From Streptomyces alboflavus (GTDB lineage Bacteria; Actinomycetota; Actinomycetes; Streptomycetales; Streptomycetaceae), in the NCBI RefSeq assembly GCF_000716675.1, contig NZ_JNXT01000052.1, positions 1 through 59,239 of the forward strand: a stretch of DNA of 59,239 nt, written 5' to 3'. This document shows, one piece after another, positions 35,943 to 44,976 of this stretch. Numbering within the stretch: position 1 is the stretch's first letter; the number at the start of each line of letters is the position of its first letter. The notes under the pieces were generated by a model that saw nothing but the letters and a program-made list of their open reading frames with translations, was not told the DNA's origin and did not search any database. The position numbers and the translations under genes are program-made.

Positions 35943-38900
35943 TCAGCCGGCGTCGGCCGGCGCGGTGACCGTGGCGCCCGACTGCTCGGCGGCCGCGGCC
36001 TTCTTGGTGGTCTTCGCCGCCTTCTTGGCCGTCGTCTTCTTGGCGGCCGTCTTCTTCGCCGCCGTCTTCTTGGCCGCGGTCTTCTTCGTCGCGGCCTTCT
36101 TGGCGGTGGCCTTCTTGGCCGTCTTGCGCGCCGCCTTCTTGGCGGCCGGAGCGGCTTCCTCGGCGTCGGCTGCGGGAGCCTCCGGCGCCTGCTCGGCGAC
36201 CGCCTCGGACGGCTTGTCCGCCGCGGGCACGACCATGACGGCCGTCTCCTCGGACGCGGTCGGCGCGGTGGCCTTGCGCACGGCACGGCGGCGCGGGCGC
36301 GCCGGGGCCTCGGGGGCCACCTCCGCGACCGGCTCGGCCTGCGCGACCGGCTCGGCGACCGGGGCCTCGACGACGGGCTCCGGCTTGGCCGCCTCCGCGA
36401 TGATCACCTCACCGCTGTCGGCCGCGGCCTTCGGCGAACCGGCCGGAGCCGTCGCCTTGCGGGTCGCCCGACGCCGCGTACGCCCCTTGGGAGCCGCGTC
36501 GTCCTCGACGGGAGCCTCGACGGCGGGGGCCGCGGGGGCCTCGACGACCTCAGCGACCTCGGCGGCCGGGGCCTCCGCGACCTCGGCGACCTCAGCGGCC
36601 TCCTCGACGGGCTCCGCCTTGGCCCTGCCCGCACGGGACTTGGCCTTCTTCTCGGCACGCCCGGCCTTGTCGGCCTTGGCCGCACGCCCGGACTTCTCGG
36701 GCTGCTCGGCGCTCTCGGGCGCCTCGACCTCGGCCGTCTCCGACTTCGGCGCGCCCGCGGGAGCGGACGCCCGCCGCGTGGCCCGGCGCCGCGAACGGCC
36801 GCGGGAAGCGGCGGCCTCGGCCTCGGCCGGGCTGCTGTACAGCTCCTCGTCGGGGACGAACGCGGGCTCGGGCAGCGCCACCGGCTCGGCGACCTCGGCG
36901 GCGACCTCGGCCGCCGTCTCGACGGCCTCGGCACCGGACTCGACGCCCTCGTGCGTGTGGTCGTGTCCCGCGCCCTGGTCGGCGCCGCCGCGGCCGCGCT
37001 TCTTGCGCTTGCCGCCGCCACCAGCGGTGGTCGCCTGGTCCATGTGCACGATGAGGCCGCGGCCGTTGCAGTGCACACAGGTCTCGGAGAACGACTCCAG
37101 GAGGCCCTGGCCGACCCGCTTGCGGGTCATCTGCACCAGACCCAGTGAGGTGACCTCGGCGACCTGGTGCTTGGTCCGGTCCCGGCCCAGGCACTCCAGC
37201 ATCCGCCGCAGGACCAGGTCCCGGTTGGACTCGAGGACCATGTCGATGAAGTCGATGACGACGATGCCGCCGAGGTCGCGCAGCCGCAGCTGGCGCACGA
37301 TCTCCTCGGCCGCCTCCAGGTTGTTCCTGGTCACGGTCTCTTCGAGGTTGCCGCCCTGACCGGTGAACTTGCCGGTGTTGACGTCGATCACGACCATGGC
37401 CTCGGTCTTGTCGATCACCAGCGAACCGCCGCTCGGCAGCCACACCTTGCGGTCGAGGGCCTTGGCGAGCTGCTCGTCGATCCGGTACGTCGCGAAGACG
37501 TCCACCTCGGACGTCCACCGCGAGAGGCGGTCGGCGAGGTCGGGCGCGACGTGCGAGACGTAGCCGTGGATGGTCTCCCAGGCCTCGTCGCCGCTGATGG
37601 TGACCTTCGAGAAGTCCTCGTTGAAGATGTCGCGGACCACGCGGACGGTCATGTCCGGCTCGCCGTAGAGCAGGCTCGGCGAGCTGGTGGTGGTCATCTT
37701 CGACTTCTTGAGGATGTCCTCCCACTGCGCCTGGAGCCGCTCGACGTCACGGCGCAGCTCGTCCTCGCTCGCGCCCTCGGCGGCGGTGCGCACGATGACG
37801 CCCGCGTCCTCGGGGACGATCTTCTTGAGGATGGTCTTCAGGCGCGCCCGCTCGGTGTCGGGCAGCTTGCGGCTGATGCCGGTCATCGAGCCTTCGGGCA
37901 CGTAGACCAGGTAACGGCCGGGCAGCGAGACCTGGCTGGTCAGGCGGGCGCCCTTGTGGCCGATCGGGTCCTTGGTGACCTGCACGAGGACGGACTGACC
38001 CGACTTCAGGGCGGACTCGATGCGGCGCGGCCCGTTGGCCATGCCGAGCGCCTCGAAGTTGACCTCACCGGCGTACAGGACGGCGTTGCGGCCCTTGCCG
38101 ATGTCGATGAAGGCGGCCTCCATCGACGGCAGGACGTTCTGCACCTTGCCCAGGTAGACGTTGCCGACGTAGGAGGTCGACTGCTCCTTGTTGACGTAGT
38201 GCTCGACGAGGATGTTGTCCTCGAGGACGCCGATCTGGGTGCGGTCGCCGTTCTGCCGGACGATCATCTCCCGGTTGACCGCCTCGCGGCGGGCCAGGAA
38301 CTCGGCCTCGGTGATGATCGGCACCCGGCGGCGGCCCTGCTCGCGGCCCTCGCGGCGGCGCTGCTTCTTGGCCTCGAGACGGGTCGAGCCCTTGATGGAC
38401 TGCACCTCGTCCGAGGGCGAGTCGTCGCCCTTCTTGCGCGGCTCGCGGACCTTGACGACGGTGCGCTCCGGGTCGCCGTCGCCCGGCTCGGCCTCGGCGG
38501 AGTCACCGGCGCGGCGGCGACGGCGACGGCGGCGACGGCTGCTGCTCGATCCGGAGCCGCCTGCGGCCTCGGCGTCGTCGGAGTCGTCGGCATCTTCGTC
38601 GGACTGGTCGGCGGCGGTCTCGTCGGCGTCGGACTCGTCGGACCGCTCGTCGGCGTCGGACTGCTCGGCGCCGTCGGCGTCGGCGGACTCGCCACGACGG
38701 CGGCGACGGCCACCACGGCGGCGGCGACGGCCGTGGCGCTCACCGGCGTCCTCGCCGTCGGCGGCCTCGTCGGCGCCTTCGTTGTCGACGTCGGTCACTG
38801 CCTCGGCGGGCTCGGCGGGCTCGGCCTCGACGGTCCCCTCGGGCTCCTCGGGCTCTGCCGCGACGGGCGCGGCGGGCTGCTCGTCCGCGGCACGGCGGCG

Positions 38901-40280
38901 GCGACGGCGGCGCGGCCCCGTCTCCTCCTCGGCGGCGGGCGCGGGCGCGGCCTCGACGGGCTGCTCGGCGGCCTCGGCGGCGGCAGCGGCAGCGGCGCGT
39001 TCCGGGGTCTGGAACATCGGCTCGGCGAAGACGGGCGCCTGGAACACGGCCACGGCGGGCCGCGCCGGACGGCGGTCGTTGTCGTCGTCGGAGCGCGTGC
39101 CCGCCGCTGCGGGCGCGGTGAATCCGGCGGCGGCCTTGCGGGTGGCGCGGCGGCGGGTGCGGCCGCGCGGGGCGTCCGTGTCGGCCTGCTCGGCGGCGTC
39201 GGCCTCACGGGCGGCGCGGCCACGCGGGGCGGCCTCGGCCTGCTCCGGCGCCTCGGCCGGGGTGTCGTCGGCGGCCGGGGCCTCGGCGGGCCGCGCGTCG
39301 GCCGCGGGGGCGGCGGCGCGGGTGGCACGGCGGCGGGCGCGGCGCGGGGCGGCGTCCTCGGCCGGGGCCTCGGCGGTGGCGGCGGTGGCGGCGCTCTCGG
39401 CGGCCTCGGCGGCCTTCGGCGCGGTGGCCTCAACGGGCTCCGTGGCCGGGGCGGCCTGTGCCTCGGCGGCCTGTGCCTCGGCGGCGGGCGCCGACGCGGT
39501 GCGCGTGGCACGACGGCGGGTACGGCGCGGGGCTGCGTCGGCCTCGGCGGCTTCCGGGGCCTCGGCGGACGCGGCGGCCTCGGTGGGCGCGGGGGCCTCC
39601 GTGGTGGCCTCCGTGGTCGTGGCGGGCTCCGTGGCCGGGGCGGCCTGCGCCTCGGCGGCGGGCGCGGACACGGTGCGCGTGGCCCGACGACGCGTACGAC
39701 GCGGCGCGGCGTCGGCCTCAGCGGCTTCCGGGGCCTCGGCGGCGGGCGCGGCCGGGCTCTCGGCGACGGCGGCCGACGGCTGCTCCGCCTCGGCCGCCTG
39801 CGGGGCACCGGCGGGCGCGGAGGCGCGGCGGGTGGCACGGCGACGCGTACGGGCGGGGGCGGCCTCTTCGGCGGCGGGCTCTGCCACGGCGGGCTCCTCG
39901 GCGGCGGGCGCGGCGTCGGCGGCGGCCGGCGCGGCGGACTGCGGGGCACCGGCGGGCGCGGAGGCGCGGCGGGTGGCGCGACGGCGCGTGCGAGCGGGGG
40001 CGGCCTCGACGGCCTCAGGGGCCTCGACGACGCCGGCCTCGGCGTTCTCGTCCGTCTCCGCCAGGGCCTCGGCCTCGTCGTCGACGTCGGTCGCGGCGGC
40101 GGGAGCGGTGTCCACGGCGGTGGCGGGGGTGGCCGGTATGGCCGGCCCGGCGTCCGTGGTGGTGCCCGCGGGCGGTCCCGCGGGACGCGACGCGGCCCGG
40201 CGCCGACGGCGCGGGGGCAGGGTGTCGCTGGGTGTGCTGTTGTTGTTCGAACCCTCGGTGGGGTCGTTCGGCTCAAGCAT
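35943..40280 (-). CDS. rne: RNase E/G family endoribonuclease (RNase ES type)
   Basis: 1445 aa from ATG 40280 (MLEPNDPTEG), with GGAG upstream. A catalytic core at about residues 650-1080 has an S1 segment (ENILVEHYVNKEQSTSYVGN), acidic metal ligands in VVIDVNTGKFTG and GGIVVIDFIDM, and the zinc-link CVHCNGRG. It initiates mRNA decay and rRNA processing. Both flanks are long disordered Ala/Glu/Pro regions, as known for actinobacterial RNase E where the core is central. They carry about nine copies of an Arg-rich motif like TRRRATRRASAPAGAP. The C-terminus is a histone-H1-like Lys/Ala repeat (AKKTAAKKTAAKK). The flanks probably bind RNA and degradosome partners. Confidence 0.95.
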   Translation of the reverse strand: MLEPNDPTEGSNNNSTPSDTLPPRRRRRAASRPAGPPAGTTTDAGPAIPATPATAVDTAPAAATDVDDEAEALAETDENAEAGVVEAPEAVEAAPARTRRRATRRASAPAGAPQSAAPAAADAAPAAEEPAVAEPAAEEAAPARTRRRATRRASAPAGAPQAAEAEQPSAAVAESPAAPAAEAPEAAEADAAPRRTRRRATRTVSAPAAEAQAAPATEPATTTEATTEAPAPTEAAASAEAPEAAEADAAPRRTRRRATRTASAPAAEAQAAEAQAAPATEPVEATAPKAAEAAESAATAATAEAPAEDAAPRRARRRATRAAAPAADARPAEAPAADDTPAEAPEQAEAAPRGRAAREADAAEQADTDAPRGRTRRRATRKAAAGFTAPAAAGTRSDDDNDRRPARPAVAVFQAPVFAEPMFQTPERAAAAAAAEAAEQPVEAAPAPAAEEETGPRRRRRRRAADEQPAAPVAAEPEEPEGTVEAEPAEPAEAVTDVDNEGADEAADGEDAGERHGRRRRRGGRRRRRGESADADGAEQSDADERSDESDADETAADQSDEDADDSDDAEAAGGSGSSSSRRRRRRRRRAGDSAEAEPGDGDPERTVVKVREPRKKGDDSPSDEVQSIKGSTRLEAKKQRRREGREQGRRRVPIITEAEFLARREAVNREMIVRQNGDRTQIGVLEDNILVEHYVNKEQSTSYVGNVYLGKVQNVLPSMEAAFIDIGKGRNAVLYAGEVNFEALGMANGPRRIESALKSGQSVLVQVTKDPIGHKGARLTSQVSLPGRYLVYVPEGSMTGISRKLPDTERARLKTILKKIVPEDAGVIVRTAAEGASEDELRRDVERLQAQWEDILKKSKMTTTSSPSLLYGEPDMTVRVVRDIFNEDFSKVTISGDEAWETIHGYVSHVAPDLADRLSRWTSEVDVFATYRIDEQLAKALDRKVWLPSGGSLVIDKTEAMVVIDVNTGKFTGQGGNLEETVTRNNLEAAEEIVRQLRLRDLGGIVVIDFIDMVLESNRDLVLRRMLECLGRDRTKHQVAEVTSLGLVQMTRKRVGQGLLESFSETCVHCNGRGLIVHMDQATTAGGGGKRKKRGRGGADQGAGHDHTHEGVESGAEAVETAAEVAAEVAEPVALPEPAFVPDEELYSSPAEAEAAASRGRSRRRATRRASAPAGAPKSETAEVEAPESAEQPEKSGRAAKADKAGRAEKKAKSRAGRAKAEPVEEAAEVAEVAEAPAAEVAEVVEAPAAPAVEAPVEDDAAPKGRTRRRATRKATAPAGSPKAAADSGEVIIAEAAKPEPVVEAPVAEPVAQAEPVAEVAPEAPARPRRRAVRKATAPTASEETAVMVVPAADKPSEAVAEQAPEAPAADAEEAAPAAKKAARKTAKKATAKKAATKKTAAKKTAAKKTAAKKTTAKKAAKTTKKAAAAEQSGATVTAPADAG

Positions 40281-40545
40281 GCGGGCGGTTCTCCCGTCAC
40301 GCTCCCGGGCGCCGCGCCTGTACCGGACATGTCCGCGGCTCTCGCTTGCTGCGCGGGGCCGCCATCCGGGGGCGTGGGCGCCGCACGGGAGCTCTCTGTG
40401 TCTTGTCTCGCCGGTTCCGTACGCCCCTTGGTGCGGACGGCCTGGCGAAAGTCTTCTGGTCAGTGCGCCGCCCGACCCAGGTGGCTCCCGGATACGAGGG
40501 CGGCGCTGCGGTGTTCTCGGCGAACGCCCCTGCGCGGGACCGTCC
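40281..40545 (-). other. Long rne leader / promoter region
   Basis: 265 bp between rne and the DUF2344 gene with no gene. If transcribed from the distal part it would give a long 5' UTR. E. coli rne is autoregulated through its 5' UTR; whether this holds here is unknown. No clear promoter hexamers seen. Confidence 0.4.
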
Positions 40546-41505
40546 CTACTCCGGCGCCGTCGCGGCGGCAGGTGCGGCGTCCCCTGAACGATCGGGACGA
40601 TCGGCCGGGGCGGCCATGTCTGCCTCGCGGTCGGGCGCGAGCGGGTCGGTCACCGTGCCGGTCTCTTCATCGAAAAGCCCCTGCGCCAGCCTGGTCACCG
40701 CTGCGGGGACCGGCGGCGCCAGGTCGGCCACAGCTCGGAGACCGGACAGGACGTCGTCGGGTCGGACGGCAGGTGTCACGTGCCGTACAACCAGCCGCAG
40801 TATCGCACAGGGCTTGTCGCTCGGCCTATCGGCGCGGGAGGCGAGCGCCTCCGGACCGAGACCGTCGAGACTGACGACGGCCGCGCGGGCGTCGAAGGTC
40901 CGCATGCCGTTCTTCGTGCGGCGCTGGACCTCGACGGTCTCGGCGGCGCGGAAGGCGGCGGCGGCGCGCTCGGCCGCTTCGGGCTCCACGCCGTCCAGAC
41001 GCAGCTCCCACACGGAGGCGGTGAGCCGGTCGGCGAGGCCCGAGGTGCGGGCCTCGACGGCGTCGGTGATGTCGAGTCCTTCGGGCAGTGACTCGTCGAG
41101 CAGCGCCCACAGGGTGCGCGGGTCGCGGTGCTCGGTGAGGGCGATCTCCAGATACTCGGCCTCGCTGCCCGTGCCGGTGGGTGCGGCATTGGCGTACGAC
41201 ACCTTCGGGTGCGGGGTGAAGCCGGCCGAGTACGCCATGGGCACCTCGGCGCGGCGCAGCGCCCGCTCGAAGGCGCGCTGGAAGTCACGGTGGCTGGTGA
41301 ACCGGAGGCGGCCGCGCTTGGTGTAGCGCAGTCGGATGCGCTGCACCGCGGGTGCGGGCGGCGGGCCTTCGGGCTGTCGCTTGCCCAGGGGAACTTCTCC
41401 TCGTGTACGCGGCCCGTGCCGCCGTCCCCGCTTCGGTGGGGAGCGCGCCCGGGCTGGCGCTGCCGTGTGTCGTGGTCCGGATCGTCCCTGCGGCTGCGGG
41501 GACAT
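40546..41505 (-). CDS. TIGR03936-type (DUF2344) radical-SAM-linked protein
   Basis: 319 aa with the ATG at 41505. The conserved domain begins with VQRIRLRYTKRGRLRFTSHR and continues through FERALRRAEVPMAYSAGFTP, HPKVSYANAAPTG and EYLEI. The start is unresolved: ATG 41505 has no close SD. The best-placed SD (GAGGAG at 41397-41402) sits 8 nt before an in-frame CTG (41388) that begins LGKRQPEGPPPAPA. GTG 41346 begins the conserved domain itself. This family is usually adjacent to the B12-binding radical SAM protein and rne. Here it is separated from the radical SAM gene by two other genes. Proposed roles are in RNA or tRNA modification; unproven. Confidence 0.82.
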   Translation of the reverse strand: MSPQPQGRSGPRHTAAPARARSPPKRGRRHGPRTRGEVPLGKRQPEGPPPAPAVQRIRLRYTKRGRLRFTSHRDFQRAFERALRRAEVPMAYSAGFTPHPKVSYANAAPTGTGSEAEYLEIALTEHRDPRTLWALLDESLPEGLDITDAVEARTSGLADRLTASVWELRLDGVEPEAAERAAAAFRAAETVEVQRRTKNGMRTFDARAAVVSLDGLGPEALASRADRPSDKPCAILRLVVRHVTPAVRPDDVLSGLRAVADLAPPVPAAVTRLAQGLFDEETGTVTDPLAPDREADMAAPADRPDRSGDAAPAAATAPE

Positions 41506-41539
41506 CTCACACCGGACCCTCCGCCTCAGAATACGCGCT

Positions 41540-42721
41540 TCACGTGCGCAGGTTTCCTTCGGCCTCGGGGCCCTGTGTGACGGGCACCTTCTCACGGGGG
41601 GCGCCGAAGAGCAGCCGCCGGACGTCGGCGCGGGCCGCGCGCACGCTGTCGCGCACGGATCCGAGCGCCTGCCTCGTGGCGCGTCCGGCGGCCCGTACCG
41701 CCGTGGCGGCGGGGCGCCACACCAGGTCGCGGACGGCGTGCCCGGCCGGGGTGAGGACGCTCCGGTACACCCAGCGCGCGGGGCTCACGAAGATCCACCG
41801 AAGGAGCTGCCCGAGGAACCGCCACACGGCCCGCGAGAGATGCCCGGCGACCCGCCACGCGTGCCCGAGCGCGTCCCCGATCTCGCGCCCCACGACGGCG
41901 ACGCCCCGCCCGACCGGCGCGAGCACCCACCGCCACACCGCCACGGCCGGCACCACGAAGAGCCACCGCAGCAGCGTCCAGAGGACGAACCCGATGCCCC
42001 GCAGCAGCCACATGACACCGGCCCCCACGACCCGCGCGAGCCACACGACCCCGGCGGCGACCCCGAGCGCCACCCAGGCGATGCCGTGCCCGATCGGCAT
42101 GAGCACCCGGGCGTACGTCCACACGGCGGGCACCACGAACAGCGTCCGCAGCAGCCACCGCACCCCGCGCCCGACCGCCGACGCCCCGGCACCGACACCC
42201 CGCGCGGCCCAGGCGAGCGCGTGCCCGACGGGCGTCAGGACGTACCGGTACAGCCACACCGCGGGTACGACGAGCAGCATGTGCAGGAGCCAGCCGAGCC
42301 CGCGGCCGACCGGCACGACCAGGTACCGCCACAGGCCCGCCCAGGGCCAGACGAACAGGCACTTGCCGAGGAACAGACCGGCCGCCGCGAGACCTCGGCC
42401 GACCGGGGCGAGGACGTACGTCCACACCGCGCCGAGGGGCCGCAGCACGAGGGTGCGCCCCAGCCAGGCGAGCGCGCGGCCGCCGGGCCGCAGCGCGGTG
42501 TCGAGCAGGAACCGCCCGGCGACCACGAGCGCGTCCCACACCAGGCGCACCGGCAGCACGACGACGAGCGCCACGATCCGCACCGGCAGCCTGATGGCGA
42601 CCACGAGACAGCCCTCCGCCTGCGCGGGAGGCTGTCTCGGTGCGGGCTGCGGCGCGGGGGCCGCCGGGTGCTGCGCGGCCCGTTCCACGGGAGGTGTCGC
42701 GGGCCGTTTCTCCAGGTCCAT
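41540..42721 (-). CDS. Repeat-built integral membrane protein, unknown function
   Basis: 393 aa. After a Pro/Ala-rich N-terminus of about 40 residues the protein is six diverged repeats of W-x-Y-x-x-VLxPVG-x-x-x-AW, each followed by a hydrophobic stretch. Examples are WTYVLAPVGRGLA, WRYLVVPVGRGLGW, WLYRYVLTPVGHALAW, WTYARVLMPIGHGIAW, WRWVLAPVGRGVAV and WVYRSVLTPAGHAV. The helices are rich in Trp, Arg and Gly, suggesting amphipathic or interfacial segments. The C-terminal 60 residues are basic and cytoplasmic. It lies 65 bp downstream of the Mrr-TerD gene in the same direction, so it is probably in the same unit. I recognise no family. Confidence 0.75.
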   Translation of the reverse strand: MDLEKRPATPPVERAAQHPAAPAPQPAPRQPPAQAEGCLVVAIRLPVRIVALVVVLPVRLVWDALVVAGRFLLDTALRPGGRALAWLGRTLVLRPLGAVWTYVLAPVGRGLAAAGLFLGKCLFVWPWAGLWRYLVVPVGRGLGWLLHMLLVVPAVWLYRYVLTPVGHALAWAARGVGAGASAVGRGVRWLLRTLFVVPAVWTYARVLMPIGHGIAWVALGVAAGVVWLARVVGAGVMWLLRGIGFVLWTLLRWLFVVPAVAVWRWVLAPVGRGVAVVGREIGDALGHAWRVAGHLSRAVWRFLGQLLRWIFVSPARWVYRSVLTPAGHAVRDLVWRPAATAVRAAGRATRQALGSVRDSVRAARADVRRLLFGAPREKVPVTQGPEAEGNLRT

Positions 42722-42786
42722 GTGGTGCTAGACGCACGCGGGGCCGACGCGGCTCCCGATTTCGGTGGCCGGCTCGGGCGCCCGGT

Positions 42787-44859
42787 CTACTCGACGGCGA
42801 TGCCGTAGTCCGGCAGGAGCTGCTCCAGGCCGCCGGTGTAGCCCTTGCCGCCGAGCACGAAGTCCCAGTCGCCGCCCGCTCTGCGCCGGAACGAGCCGAG
42901 GACCAGGGCGGTCTCGCCCGCGCGGCCCTCGGAGACGTCGAGCGTGCCGAGCTCGGTGAGGGACGGGTCGAGCAGTCGGATGCGGGCGTCGGTGAAGCCC
43001 GAGAGGTCCGCGTGCGGGTTGGCCTCGGGGTCGACCGCGGCGACGAGCGCGAGCCGGTCGGCGGCCGCGGGCAGGGACTCGAAGGCGACCCGCAGCGCGG
43101 CCTTGTCCGGCGGGCTCGCGGACTCCGCGCGCACCGAACCGTCCGGCGTCCGGGAGTTGTTGAAGAACACGAAGTGGTCGTCGCTCAGGACCCGGTTGCC
43201 CGCGCAGACCAGCGCGCAGACGTCCACGGCGACACCGCCGGACCAGGACATGCCGAGGATGTTGTAGTCGCCGACGTCGCCTTGTCGGGGCGCGGGCGCC
43301 GGGGCGGGCGCGGGCGCCGCGCTCGCGCGGTCTCCGAGACGGCCGGAGAGCCCGTGCCGGTGCAGCAGGTCGACCAGCTCCGGGCCCGATATCAGCTCCA
43401 GCGGCTTGCCGTTGGCGAAGGTGTACGAGCCGGGGCCGAAGCCCGAGGTGGTGACCAGGACGCCCTTGTTGGCGCCGCAGTCCTGCACGGTGCCGTACAG
43501 GTCGCGGACGGCGGTCGGCGGGACGGTGTTGCGGTAGCGCTTCACCTGGACGACGATCTTGCCGCCGCGGATCGGGGTGGGGTCGAGGGCGTCGACGTCC
43601 ACACCGCCGTCGTTCGAGCGCTGTGTCATCACGGCCTGCATGCCCATGGCCCGGAACAGCTCGGCGACCAGGGACTCGAACACGATCGGGTCCATCTCCC
43701 GCAGGTCCGGCTCGTCGCCCGCCCCGGCGCCGCCGTGGCTCGCGATGTGCTGGCCCACGTCGTCCGGCCTGCGCACGGGCCGCACCGGCGAGAGCTGGTC
43801 GGGCCGCGCCGCCAACTGGCCCCTGAGTCCTTCGACCAGGCAGCTGACCGGGTCCACCTGCTCCAGGCGGAGGTCGGCGAAGGGGGCGCGCGATGCCATG
43901 ACCGAGGCGAGGACGATGTGGGTCCGCACGCCCGTCGCCGGATCGTGGTCGTCGACGAACCCGTTCAGCGCCACGGACTCCAGGGCGCCGTGCTGGTCGG
44001 CCGCGAACAGGTCGTGCAGCACCAGGAGCACGCACTGGGCGATGACGCCCCGGTACAGCGCCCGGCGCTGGGTCACCGGGCGCGGGGCTTCCTTGTCCTC
44101 GTCGGCGTTGATCAGATAGCGCACCGACTTCGCCTCGGGGACGACGTCCTGGCCGGGGAGTTCCCAGTCGAGGACCAGCTGGCGCGAGGCCGGGTCGTAG
44201 GCGGCCGCGACCTGCCGGGGAAAGCCCTCGGGCCAGGCCGTCGAGGCGTACAGGGCGGCCGTGAAGTACTCGACGACGGCCTCCGCGTCGCCGCTCCTGA
44301 CGCCCGCGGCGACCTCGGCGATGCCCGCGTTGTGGCGGCGCACCTCCACCAGGTGGCCGGTGACCCACGCGTCGTACTGGCGCCGCAGCTCCGCCAGTTG
44401 GCGCTGCCGCTGGGCCTCCGCGGCCTGCGCCGCCCGCCAGTCGTGTTCATAGCGGGCCCGCGCCTCCGCCTGCGCCTGGGCGCGGCGGCCGGCCATCCAA
44501 CCGCCTTGTGCCTGATAGAGGTTCGGGTCCGGCATGGGCACCGGCACCGCGAGCTGTCCGGGCGAGAACGGCAGCACGTCCTCGGTCCGCGTCAGGACCT
44601 CGGCGCGGAAGGCGGGGGCACGGCATCCTGCCGCTAACAGCCCTTGCAGGGCCTCCACGCGGGCGTCGAGTTCCTGGGTGCGGCGGCGGGCCTCCGCCTG
44701 GCGGTACTCGCGGTAGTCCCGCTCCATCCGGCGCTGCTCGGCACGGGCCTGCCGCTCGTGTTCCCGGCGCCTGCGCGCGTCGGCCTCCAGCTGGCGTTGC
44801 TGCTGCCGCTGGACCTCGGCCCAGACACCGACAAGACCACTTGAGCGACGACTCATCAC
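42787..44859 (-). CDS. Mrr-type restriction endonuclease fused to a TerD domain
   Basis: 690 aa; GTG 44859 is chosen (GGAGG 8 nt upstream; ATG 44856 adjacent). Order: Gln/Arg-rich coiled coils (15-75, 125-165); a module of unknown fold (170-345); an Mrr-like nuclease (390-505) with FESLVAELFRAMGMQAV, D421 in GGVDVDA, Q438-V-K440 in IVVQVKRY, and GVLVTTSGFGPGSYTFA; a Pro/Ala linker; then a TerD domain (530-690) with LSDDHFVFFNNSRTPDGSV. The TerD calcium loops look lost: the usual DLDAS is DVCAL and the GDDE loop is replaced by SPPDKAA. TerD-nuclease fusions fit the Ter stress-response network described by comparative genomics. Likely a DNA- or RNA-damaging effector or defence protein. It has its own promoter region after a terminator. 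Confidence 0.88.
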   Translation of the reverse strand: MMSRRSSGLVGVWAEVQRQQQRQLEADARRRREHERQARAEQRRMERDYREYRQAEARRRTQELDARVEALQGLLAAGCRAPAFRAEVLTRTEDVLPFSPGQLAVPVPMPDPNLYQAQGGWMAGRRAQAQAEARARYEHDWRAAQAAEAQRQRQLAELRRQYDAWVTGHLVEVRRHNAGIAEVAAGVRSGDAEAVVEYFTAALYASTAWPEGFPRQVAAAYDPASRQLVLDWELPGQDVVPEAKSVRYLINADEDKEAPRPVTQRRALYRGVIAQCVLLVLHDLFAADQHGALESVALNGFVDDHDPATGVRTHIVLASVMASRAPFADLRLEQVDPVSCLVEGLRGQLAARPDQLSPVRPVRRPDDVGQHIASHGGAGAGDEPDLREMDPIVFESLVAELFRAMGMQAVMTQRSNDGGVDVDALDPTPIRGGKIVVQVKRYRNTVPPTAVRDLYGTVQDCGANKGVLVTTSGFGPGSYTFANGKPLELISGPELVDLLHRHGLSGRLGDRASAAPAPAPAPAPRQGDVGDYNILGMSWSGGVAVDVCALVCAGNRVLSDDHFVFFNNSRTPDGSVRAESASPPDKAALRVAFESLPAAADRLALVAAVDPEANPHADLSGFTDARIRLLDPSLTELGTLDVSEGRAGETALVLGSFRRRAGGDWDFVLGGKGYTGGLEQLLPDYGIAVE

Positions 44860-44957
44860 GCGCAGGCCCTCCCCAGGACGCCGACCTCTCCCACAACCGC
44901 CGACCGGCCCTCCAACCAGCGGTTATGAGATGACTTTAGCCAGCGTCCCGCGCCGCG

Positions 44958-44974
44958 CCCACGGCGCCCGTGGG
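44958..44974 (-). terminator. Hairpin after the B12/radical SAM gene
   Basis: CCCACGG-CGC-CCGTGGG, 3 bp beyond the stop. It separates this gene from the Mrr-TerD unit, which appears to start its own transcript in the next 100 bp (TAAAGT-like -10 at 44934-44939). Confidence 0.5.
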
Positions 44975-44976
44975 TC

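Noticed and set aside
37167..40874. 1235-aa plus-strand open frame opposite rne
   Set aside because: Low-complexity Gly/Arg/Leu translation that mirrors rne codons; long antisense frames are expected in this GC-rich DNA. The rne frame has clear conserved motifs.
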